Positions 1-11,730 of a stretch of 29,591 nt of DNA are shown here, in pieces (positions within the stretch are counted from its first letter, which is position 1; each line of letters starts with the position of its first letter). Source of the DNA: Elysia marginata (lineage: Eukaryota; Mollusca; Gastropoda; Plakobranchidae); contig BMAT01001900.1 of assembly GCA_019649035.1 (NCBI GenBank), positions 229,584 through 259,174 on the forward strand, read 5' to 3'. The position numbers and the translations under genes are program-made. The notes below the pieces were generated by a model. The model was not told where the DNA came from, did no database searches, and worked only from the letters and a program-made list of their open reading frames with translations.

Positions 1-426
1 GTCTGTGGCGTCTATTTTTAGAAAGTGGATTCATTATTTTTATAGTTTCCTCAATCTGCTTTCCCGATTTTCACGCACGCGTAGTGAGACACGGTGCGTG
101 TGCTAAAGGTCTCTAATATTTTATACACAACGCATGGATTTTATGTCATTACAATAAAAACTACACTTAATACATCTGGGCGTGGGCTGGGGCTCCAATT
201 TAATGGCTTACTAAATGAGAGCCAGTGATAAAAGGACAAAAGAATTAATTCGAAATATTATCCCCTTCCTATTGAATTTGCTTCCAGCAGAACAACAGCG
301 GTAAGCCTTAGCAATTGAGGTGTAGTTGATTATTGCTTTGTGTATTTCTTTCTTGTCATAGAATTCATTTATTGACACTAACCAGAATGCTTTGATGGGT
401 TGTGATTTTGTTTTAAAACAGAGATA
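1..426. other. intergenic, nothing recognised
   Basis: AT-rich sequence with no exon-like stretch, repeat or element that I can identify. Confidence 0.5.
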
Positions 427-518
427 ACGATGATGGTGATGATGATGATAATGATGATGATGAGGATGATAATGATTATGGCGAATATGATGATGATGAT
501 GATGATGAACATGATGTT
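427..518. repeat. imperfect (GAT)n microsatellite
   Basis: GAT/GATGAT units with scattered substitutions. Open reading frames crossing it (Met- or Ile-rich on either strand) are products of the repeat, not genes. Confidence 0.85.
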
Positions 519-2990
519 AGAGATAATGACAATAACAAAAACACTAGACAATGTTAGACTGACAAAAGTAGTAAAAATTGAAACAGCAAAGGAAAAAAAT
601 AACTGTTTAGATAAAACTGCGATCAGCGTGATCACACAAGCACCTCCTTGCGTATAGGCATTTTTACATTGATTGATAATTGTAAGATATGCTCTCAGCC
701 GTTTGACTGCAAAGTAAAAAATATTCAAGAATTTTCTTCAGGCTAACAAATAATCTTAGAATACAACTTGAAAAAATTCAGCCATTTTTTACCCTTCTCC
801 CAATCTTTTCTATCTCCTTTAACAGAAAACCACAACTTCAACGTTGTTTTTAATTTCCACCTTTCTGGGCTCGATGTAGTATAAAGTATTTGTAGAAGTA
901 CTAGAGGTATAACTGATCACCTTGTGATTTTCAAATATCTTCGTTTAACATATTTCGGATGGTGTCCCGTCTGATAGATTCAGAGGTTGACTAGCTTTTC
1001 GTTCTGCAACCCTTTTTTAAAGATAAGACAAGATAAGGCCATACTATAATTTTGCTGATGGATTATTTGGTGCGGCATAAAATAACATTAAAACATGAAT
1101 AATGCATGCATGAACTTAACATGTCATACCTTAGGTTTACATTATAGAATAATTGTGTACATAGACTCTAAAGTGCACAACATAGCAATAATAATATCTA
1201 TTTCGTATCTTGGTATAGATCTAGCACTATTTTACAAAGCGTTGATCGGAGATCGATATTGCGTTGATTTAAACCCACCCAGCCGATCCCTTTGTCTGGT
1301 GCGGCATTCCTAGACAAACACTGTCATGGACCCGCTGTTGTCCAAAGAATCCGGTGTTCAAAACACTGCTTGTGTTATAAAGCCTTCTCTTCTCCTTCAA
1401 GCAATTATCACCCCTACACGAAAGTGTTTGCTGAGAGCCTCCGTTTTAACAAAGACCTAGTTTTATAAATTGTGCTGCTATAACAGGTAGACCTATATTG
1501 GATCTCCACCTAATTTCAGATTTTTAAGGACATGGGGTTCATTGCCTGATCAGGTAATAGATCTCCTCTGAACTAAAGATTTTGTAGGATACGGGTAATA
1601 ATTGCGCAGTGCCGTAAAAGGTCTAAGGAAAATGTTTCACTTACATTAAGCTTTTAAGGGGTTTAGATTTTAATATCGGACGTCTATGATAAAGATCATG
1701 TCTCATGTATTCATTTGGGATTAGCGATAGGTTGGTGTATTAGGTGTAGGGTTCATGAACTTGCAAGCTGCATGTACTGAAATGCTGGAGAAACTTAAAA
1801 GCCGTGCTTTCAATAAACTAACCAGCTTTTGGCGCCCCGTTCATTATAGAAGAAACATTCGTGGGTTTCTTTTGACAAGACCAATTTTGAACTACAGTCT
1901 GTAAAAATTACCTCTTGTTTATTTCGATGCAGTTTCGTATATATCTAGTGACTGTCATCGTCAAAGTGTAACCACTCTTTGTCTACGATTCTCTGTTTTA
2001 TAATGCGAAAGTAGAGCAGTAAATTAGAAAGTAAACGTGCAGTTAAAAACTCAATTCAATTATACAAAGGAAGCATGGTTCTTACAGTGTTGTCTGCATA
2101 ATGATTTAAACACTCTACGCAATAAAAAGCGGGGTTTTTTTTAACACGTCTATTTAGATCCTGCACTAGACGAAACTGTGTTTTACGACATTGAAAGGCA
2201 AACTCTGTGATACTTTGGTACTTTGAGTAAACAATGCAAAACCAAAACGTGGCTCTACTTGGCTGAAATGTTCTCTAAGTATCGTTTCGAAAACTGTGTA
2301 TTTGGAACCAATTTTCATTAAAGCTAGTGGTTAAGACGTTTCCAATGAGAAAAAGCCTGATTAAATCTAAATTTCAAATCATTTGATGAAAACCATTCGT
2401 ACGATAAAATAAAGTTTATCTTACCGTCTGATATCTTAACCTTTTCTTTCACCACCAGATTTTGACCAAGTCAGACTCCATTACATTTTTCAGAGGAATA
2501 ACCCTGGCATACGTCTCTCACCTTCTCTCCGGAAGTGGATATGACGAAGACAAAACACTTCATGTTGTGTCTTAGATTGTGAAAAAATACAGATTTTTTA
2601 TTTGCCAAAAGAACAGTATTTACCTCGTCTTCATCTATGAGAACAATCGAGATACCCCATTTTTTTATTTTCAAGGAATGGTCTGAAGCCTTACAGACTT
2701 GAATTGATCATAACAATAATATTACTTTTGTCTTGCAGACAAATAATTAGTTTTTCTAAATATGTACTGTCAAGGAAACATAAGGACCTTCTAGGAAGTG
2801 GAATATTCACAGTAGCCCTTACTGGTGTTGCATGTGCGCCACACGAAAAGTGGTTTATCACTGGTTTCTATTAAAGTCGCCTCAAAAAGTACGATAGTCA
2901 TTGGTGGTGTACATTAGCATCTCACAAAGAAGTGCAAAATCCTCAGCACCGCATAAGCAGTTTGGATATCTACTGTTGAATACGCCCAGA
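519..2990. other. upstream flank of the CXorf65-like gene, nothing recognised
   Basis: About 2.5 kb of AT-rich sequence. The short open frames here have no recognisable protein similarity and no convincing splice borders. The promoter and 5' untranslated region of the gene starting at 2991 should lie in the right-hand part, but I see no TATA box or other core element I would stand behind. Confidence 0.4.
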
Positions 2991-3051
2991 ATGAATAAAG
3001 AAGTCAGCAACGTCACTCCAGACCCAAGCTTTATCGTCATCAAATATGGAG
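2991..3051 (+). CDS. CXorf65-like exon 1 (start codon and FIVIKYG)
   Basis: The exon ends AAA TAT GGA G followed by donor GTAAAT at 3052. The split codon is completed by exon 2 to give GAC, producing KYGDDQE, which fits the family's N-terminal KHGDNQQ. Human CXorf65 begins almost at this block, so the ATG at 2991 is preferred over 2901. Intron 1 is 2820 bases. Confidence 0.75.
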
Positions 3052-6000
3052 GTAAATCTGTCATCATGCATGAACTTGTCTTATTTTGTAAAACCACGTC
3101 ATGTTGCATGGATAGATCTTTTCGGTGGGTATTGGAAAGTTATCGTTGGTATTCGGACCCTCAATTTTACAAAGCAGAATTTCTTATCTTAGCTGATTAT
3201 TTAAATAGTGGGTAAACCAATGTTCACTGGACAGGCTATCAGATCTATGAATCATGTAAACCTAACAAAGACAAGGGGACCCGCACTAAGGAAATACAAA
3301 AGGGTTGTGCAGTTTGCGTTACTATAACCAGGAGTTTATGTGTGTAATGGTGTGTGTGAGTGGTGGTGGGGGGGGGAGATGTAATCATAAGCGAGGGAAA
3401 AGACTTTGAGTACAGTAAATTATATTGATTTTATACCCCAAATAAGTTAACATTCAATTTCATCACCATCATGATCTTAATATTCGCCATCGTGTATTTT
3501 GCTATAGTAGTTATCATCATCATAATGATCATCATCATTCTTTATCACCATGTCGTTATCATCAGTATCCTTATCAGGGGTTTTACGCTTAACACGAAAA
3601 TGATTATCACAAACATCATAATGACACGACCCTTCTAAAATTTGGAGCCAAATTTATGATTCAGGTTTTTAGAGCCGATAGAAACATAATATATTCAACA
3701 GATTGAGAAGTTTGTAGACTGGAGTAAAGGCAATCTGCAAAAAAGGCATAAAAGTATAATAACTAGAGGAGTAATACTATCTCCCACTAAAGATCACGGG
3801 AGAGGCAGTGAAATATGTAAAACGAGAAAACTACTTTGTTTATATTAGTGAAAATATCAAACAGGCTTTTGAACATGTTACTACCTTGTGCGAAAAATGT
3901 TTACTAAATTAAAGATTGTAATTTCGTCGAAAACTTAAATATTTGAAAATACAACTTTGAAAAAAAAAATAATTAAAAAAATTCTGGGGTATTTTTTTAG
4001 TATCAGCTGCTAGGATGGAGCACCAAAACCATGAAATAAAAAGAGTATAAAGTATATTATAGTTCTAAGAGTGTAGCAAGTGGCCAGTTGTAAGTTTGGA
4101 AGTGTAGAAGTTATTTATTTTAAAGAAGTTTTACACAATTAAACAAATACAGAATTTGTGTGCTGGCTCAAAGGCAATTTAATTTTTCTTACTGCATCAA
4201 GCAATGAGAGATATTAAAGCTGCTTTACTTCTATCTAGGCCATTGAAATATAGATTTAAAAAGTATGTGTTATGTGAACCATGCGAATGGATTGATCATG
4301 AATAGCCTTCTAAGGGCTGAAGAAGATTATGGTCCAGTAAGATCATTATTCTACGGAGCAGAGACATGGCGAACCAACAAGACAACACTTCAGAACAGAT
4401 GGATGAGACGTATCATCAGCATACACTGGCGGGAAGGCACCAGTAGTACTGACTTGCATGAATGGAGATGGAGATGAGGAAAAGAAAGCGGAGATGGATG
4501 GGACACACTTTAAGGAAACCAAATCAGTGCATCACAAGGCATGGATTGGTATGAAACCAACATGGCCGCAGAGCCAGAGGGAGGCCAAGAATGACATGTA
4601 GGAGAGAAACAGAGGGAGAGACGGCATCCGCAGAAAAGACATGGAAAAACCTAGAAGAGTAGCACAAGATAGGATGGTGTGGAGGACCTTTGTTGGCGGC
4701 TTGAGCTTTCCGGGGAGCTGAAAATCGCAGAAGAAGAAGTACCTTTTGCTTGCATTATAAAATTAAGTAAAAATGACAGATAGAGAAAGGGTGGAAATGA
4801 GCTGGGGAGAGGAACATTTGAGTACAAGTCGTTTGGTGCGTTTTACGTTTTGTGAGGTATCGAAGATTTGGGGTTCCAAAACTCACTCGTGAGTTAATTA
4901 AGTTTGGCTTATTTAATCTGATCATATCAGCAGCATCTCATCATTATTATAATCATGTTCACGATCAGTAATACCATTATCGTCGTTGTCGTCATCATAA
5001 TGGTTATCACTATTACCGGTATCTTCATTATCCCCTGTATCATCATCATCGTTGTGTTCATTTTCATCATCATCCCCATCATCATCATCATCATCACCAT
5101 CACCATCATCTTCATCTTTGCCATCATCAAAAGCTACATTAACATTGCCTTTTAATACCATTTTACGTTTCCAAACTTGGTTTGTCCAAACATGCAATAA
5201 ATGTTTTCTTTTTTTTAAAGTCTAACTGTCCTATTCAAAATCCAAAAGGCGATACTCCACAAAACGGATAAGTATTGAAAAATTAAATAAACGGCCTTGA
5301 ATCAAGTAAAAGATGAGAAGGTTTCTAACTACTCTTTCCCCTGATCATTTTGTTGTATCTAATTTGGACACTGTTGTTGAATACAAAATCTAGATGAGCA
5401 TATTTGGCCTTCTGTTTTGTTTTGTTTTGGTAAATTTTTTGGTTTTTTATTTTGTTTTTTGTTGGGTTTTTTTTGTTTGTTTTATAAATTCGAACGCCTA
5501 AAAGCAAAAAAAGCTTCAATTTTATTAAAAAAAAAACTTTTCTTTCTATCTTTACATCACTCTTACCCTCTCTCGTCTCTGTCTCTCTGTCTCTGTCTGT
5601 CTGTCTATCTGTCTGTCTGTCTCTCTCCATCTATCTATATCTCGCTCTGTCTCTTTTTCTCTCTTTCCTCCTTTCTCTCTCAATCTTTTTTTCTGTCTGA
5701 GACACGCTCTTTGACCCTCCCTTCTTTACATTCAGACACACACACTTAGAAACACTGTCTCTATTTCCTCTTTTACAGGCAATCTTCTTTTTTCCTCTCA
5801 ACAGCCCTCCTGGTGTCTGTAAAGTACGCTTGATTTGCTTCTCTTTTTCTTCACCCCGTCTTTCTTTTCAGACGACCAAGAGGCTATTCTAAACCCCCTG
5901 TGTTCAACGTATATCTTTTTGGAGTGGATCAAAAGAATCTGCCAATGCGACAATGATAGTAAGGAAAAAATCTTTCATATTCATATTCTGCTCAACAAAA

Positions 6001-7645
6001 GTTAATGGCCCTTTCTTGTCTAAACAATATGAATGGTCACTTTTGAGGTTTTCGAAAATACATGTACTAAGGGAGAATAAAATTTTCCTTGTTGCCGTTT
6101 CAATCAGACTCAAACTATACGATAAAGGTCATTTTTACCGAGATTATTGCCCAGTTGTGAGATCTGCTTTTTAAAGTACCAGAACATTTATTGCATTGTC
6201 CGAATTTTGACCAATCACTGAGCGCCATAATATTTGGTGGCTTTGGATATTAAATCGTTCATAAATTCAAAGTTAAGCAATCACACTGCTGATCAGGAAA
6301 CGAGACCCCTAAAAATAATTCTCCAGTAATGTGGCCCGAATTTATGTTTAGCAGTATATTAAACAAAGATTTCCCTGGGCTAGATGAACGGGGGCCTGGA
6401 TAGCTCAGTTGGTAGTGGCTTCGCTCCGTGGCCGCGGGTTCGAAACACTGGTTGGCTCGGTGTCAGTATAATGTGACCGGCTGAGGCTAAGTCATGGTAT
6501 CCCCGCTAGTCTCTGGGTGGCAGCCCGTAAATTGTCATTGGGACCCAAGCCCTGAGAGCACCTTTAAAGTGGAATTGGGCTTGTAAAAATACCCTTCAAT
6601 CATGGGCTAGATGAAAATATGCCTTTAATTTAATGTAACCCGCATAGTTTTAAATTTTTAAACGTCCCACAGAATATTAAAGAAGAAATAGGAAAGAAGG
6701 CAAGAAGAATGACCAACAGAAGAGAAATTAAAACATTTTTGTCATTTTTTTATTTTATAACCTTGTGTACCACGACGGTGGTTCCAATCAGTCTTAAGGT
6801 TTGAAAGTCCTGGAAGCGTATTAGGCTCCGTAGTGTTTGCTCTATCCTTGCACCTTCATGGATATTTTCAGTCTCAGCGACTTTGTACTCTTTTGCAGTT
6901 TTGGCTTTACGTTTAAAATTTTGCTCTTAAAAAGTTGTAGGGCTCACTTTGTCATACACTTTGGCTTTGAAAAATTCTTAAAGTTTTTGCCTCGATAATA
7001 AATATGTCATTATTGCTACCAGAGATTCTCAATTAATACTAGAGGTTCTGTTTTTAAAGTCAAATTTATAGGCAAGCGCTCTGTTTTCCTAATGACTATA
7101 AAAATTAAAATTAATTTAAACTGCATAGGTTTTCAGCAAAAAATGACGTTTTTTGTATCTACTTAAAAACAATCAGGTGGTCATTTTTAATTGGAGTGAT
7201 GTAGAGAATCAAAAGTGCTCTAAGAGCGTTCATTCACGTTGTATATTTTTGTCCTATTTTGCCACACAAGGAGTGCGCAAAACATTCTACGCAAGAAAAA
7301 GGGCGGAAGGGATAAAATAATATTGAATCAATCGTCACAAGACCCTGTCGAGATTTAGGACACCCTGTTCAAGACACATTTTTTGTGATTCTATGAATAA
7401 CGGTTGAAAGAAATTCTAACACGTTTTCAACCTGTTATTTTAGGTACCCTTGACCTTGTTGATCTGGAAGGTCAAATCCGGAATCTTCCAGTGACCACTG
7501 AGGACTACGCATCAGACTACGTAACGGGCCGGGAGACCTATATAGTGATACGGGTTGAACGTAAGAGGAAAAACTACCAGCTTTGTTTGAAAAAATCAGG
7601 GGTTTGTTTTAAATTCAAGATGGATCAAAACTTTACATGTCAACT

Positions 7646-7715
<70 letters not shown>

Positions 7716-9470
7716 AAGACTGTATCTGTTCTTTTTATTAGCAGGCCCAGTCTAGACAACAGATACCGGTTTATTGTTCTGAACAATTGTTTTCATATGG
7801 GTATTTGAAATCCAATAGACGCTAAAATAATCTCTAATCTCATAAACATTTCAAAGCAACATTCATTTTTATCTGTGAGACTCATTGAGATACTGCAATC
7901 TAGTAGAGTAAATCACAAGAATAACGATAGTTAATGTTTTGTATCATCACGAGGATGCTGTTATTTATTTCAGGACAGGGAGACCACGGGCCACATCGCT
8001 ACACCTCTCTGTTGAATAACCTGGATAAGATCAACCCTGAGTTATTAGGTAAGTGCTAAGGTTAGTTACTCTTACGCAAAATGGAATCAACTCATGAGAC
8101 ACGTCATCAAGCCACCTGATCCAATTTTCTGAAAACGCCAGGCCATTTTTTCTAACCAATAATAAGTATTTTTGTTTTTGTCTAAAACAACCACAGAGTC
8201 CTCAGAATCTTTTTAAGTCTCCGGCCCGGGGACAGTTCGGAGTGTTCAGTACGGGGTACGCATCATGTGAAACTGGCTTTAGGCAATCACTTTCATTCGA
8301 TTTTCTCCATTATGCCGAAACTGAGTCCTGAAGTTTAGCAAACATTAGAAAAAAAATCATAAAAAGTCGCAACAATATTACTTTTATTTAATCGTGTTCA
8401 GAAATGTTTGAAGATTGTAGCCTATTCTATTCCTAATAATATTGCAAACATTGACGAACGTATATTCAAATTTTCCATATTTTTATTTCATGTTATGACA
8501 TCCTTCTCAGACAGACTTAGATTCAAATGATGTTATTTTTCTAATATACCTGAACCGAAATATGATGTAAAATATTCCCCTGCAAATTTTTTTTTTAGAT
8601 TAGGTCCTTTTTGGTAATAAAGTAAAGATCTAAATGTTATGCTTAACATTGAACCATCAATGTAAACTAGCGATAACATATATTGATTTTTGGTTTTGAA
8701 TTACCCAACTTCTCGCAACTGAGGTTTAAATGAATAATTACCCACAGTTTCGAGATGCATTTAAGTCATACTAGCAAAAAAAAAGTCAAATGTAGGTGAA
8801 AACGGGGGAATTAATAGTAGAATTAGATCTAGTTCCTTCTTTTACCAACCAACTTTTCACATTGATTAAATTTCTGTGTGAATATGTGGTCACACACATA
8901 AACAACTCAATAATACTCCGCTGTCTCTCTTTTAGGCTCAGATTTTTCCAGCTTTCAAATTTTTCTTTTCTTATAATCATGAATATAATAGGCCTTATAT
9001 CGTATAATAAGTTATTACCTCAAATAATCTACTTAAGGTTTCTTTGAATCACTAATGGTAGGCCTGGAGTATTGCCCCGCTATCAATCTATAATAATATT
9101 TTCGCCAGTTACCTTTTCCTTACAATGTAAATAAGTGTGCCGGTTTACTTTTCTTCTAAATAAATCATTTCTTCTTCCGCAATGGCGGCATACTGTGGGC
9201 TTTGAATCGGTTTAAATTATCTAACGACGTGTTGAAAAGGTGAAATATGAAAATTGAAATCGAAGTTCAGCGCTGATTAAATCAATTGCAAATTGTATTA
9301 GCTAGCTGAATATCCCGTTTTACGAACAATTAGTAGTAAAAATTGTGATTAACAACCAATACTTTGACAGGGTTTGTAAAAGAACATGAGAAAGGTTTTT
9401 TTTCCTTTTTGCTCCATGCATGTTGGTTTATCTCCCTGTCTCTCTCTGTATCTGTCTGTCTGTCTGTCTG

Positions 9471-9527
<57 letters not shown>

Positions 9528-10530
9528 CCTCTTCATATCCCTATAATTCTCCTCTCCCCTTATCCCTCTGTCAAACTCTCAATATAATATGAGCAGTCTA
9601 TGTAGAATATACAATGGCCTTTTCTAAACGCCTTCCTTCTCTACTTTTCTGTAATTTTATATTCTGGTTTACTCTCTGGTAGATTCTAATCCATATCATT
9701 TGACACAATACCGTCTTTACTTATCTCAGCCTCTTCTTCTCCCTGTCTCTCGTCCTCTTTCTTTCCTTTTCTCTCTCTGCCCTCATCTTCTGTATTCTCT
9801 CACGCTCTTCTGTCAATTCGATCAACTCCTCCCTAGACCCTTTCTATTTTTTCGTATCTACCAATCTATCTACTTTCCCTCCTTTGTCCTCCGGCATTAT
9901 GCTGCCAGAATCAAGACCCCCTTATCTCTTCTTCTTCTTCTTCTTCTTCCACTTCTCGATCTTAATCTACATCAAGCAGCTCGATTTTGTGGAATCATGA
10001 TTACTCTACCTAAATCTATATGAAAAAGTTTCATTTTTAAAATCGTACCTTAAGAAACTAATTTTTATTCTTTTGCTTTTAATTCTAAAAATGCACTCCT
10101 TGGGAAAATCAGTTAGCTGGTCACTATTTAAGCCTAGCTTACCCTCATGATACATTATTTTCCAACGTTTGTATTAATGTTGCAGCCCCTAATAGAAAAA
10201 TATTGTTCAGCTGTTATTTCAGCTGTTACTACATTTCACCTCCTCCTCCTCTTCTTACTACTACTGCTTTTACTACTACTACTACAACTCCTGTTACTTC
10301 TACTACTACAAAAACAAAAACTACTACTACTACTACTATTACTACTACTAGTACTACAAAACCAACTACCACTATCACTACTACTAAAACTAATACTACT
10401 TCTAATTAATGCTGCTGTTGCTGCTGCTAATACTACTACTTCCACTACCATCTACTGCTGCTGCTGCTACTACTACTACTACTACCACTACTACAACTTC
10501 TGTTACTTCTGCTATTACCACCACCACTAT

Positions 10531-10562
<32 letters not shown>

Positions 10563-10984
10563 ATATTACTACAACTTCTATTACTACTACCACTACAACT
10601 CCTATTACTCTACTACTAATAATCATAACACTACTACAACTCCTATTACCACTGTCACTATAACCACCACTATTACTACTACTACTACTATTATTATTAC
10701 TACCACTACTACAACTACTACTGCTACAACTCCTATTACTACTACTACTACCACTATTTCTACTTCTACTACTACCACCACTACTAACTACTGCTGCTGC
10801 GTCTGCCATATCTACGACTACCATTATAATATTACCACAACTCCTGTTACTATTACAACTACTACCACCACTATTACTACTACTACTACTTCTACTAATA
10901 CTACTACTATAACTCCTATTACTACAACAGCAACAACAACAACAACTACTACTACTGCTCCCACCACCACCACTATTACTACTT

Positions 10985-11045
<61 letters not shown>

Positions 11046-11131
11046 CACTACTGCAACTCTTGTTACCATCACTACTACCACCACTATTTCTACTAATACC
11101 ACAAACAATACTACTGGTACTACAACTAATG

Positions 11132-11211
<80 letters not shown>

Positions 11212-11586
11212 ACTACTACTACTACTAAAACTGGCTCTGTGGCCTAGCGATGAGAAACACGCTCAGAGATCGGGAGGTGCGTGGTTCGATCCTCGGCCGA
11301 GTGAAACCAAGGACTTCAAAATTGGTATTAGCAGAAGATTCGCCAAGTGTCTGGCATTATAGATTCAGTGTTAAGTATCGTCGGCCCGGTGTCAGAATAT
11401 TGTGACTGCGTACGGTTTGCACAAGCGCTGCTTACATCACAGTGTGGCAGCATGCTTTCACTTGTCCCCAGTGCCATATCTGATATAACCTCAAAGTTGA
11501 CTGAGACGTTAAATCTTCAAACAAACAAAAAACTACTACTATTACTACTTCTACTACTACTACTACTCCTCTTACTACTACTACTG

Positions 11587-11634
<48 letters not shown>

Positions 11635-11656
11635 CTACTACTTAGTAGTAGTAGTA

Positions 11657-11730
<74 letters not shown>

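Noticed and set aside
2471-2674. Minus-strand open frame with a donor-like site after IDEDE
   Set aside because: No matching acceptor, partner exon or known protein similarity. Its length is ordinary for chance.
3052-3215. Continuation of the exon 1 frame past the donor
   Set aside because: The reading after GTAAAT has no similarity to the family, whereas splicing to 5872 restores the conserved KYGDDQE.
5904-6174. Opposing open frames around exon 2
   Set aside because: The plus frame overlaps exon 2 in a different phase and shows no similarity; the minus frame is its shadow.
9330-9592. Arg/Glu- and Ser/Leu-rich frames over the CT tract
   Set aside because: They are translations of the (TCTG)n/(TC)n repeat on both strands.
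10147-11247. Long Thr/Tyr/Leu-rich open frame and its overlapping partners
   Set aside because: It is entirely the translation of the imperfect ACT array in intron 4; codon composition follows the repeat and no protein-like segment exists.
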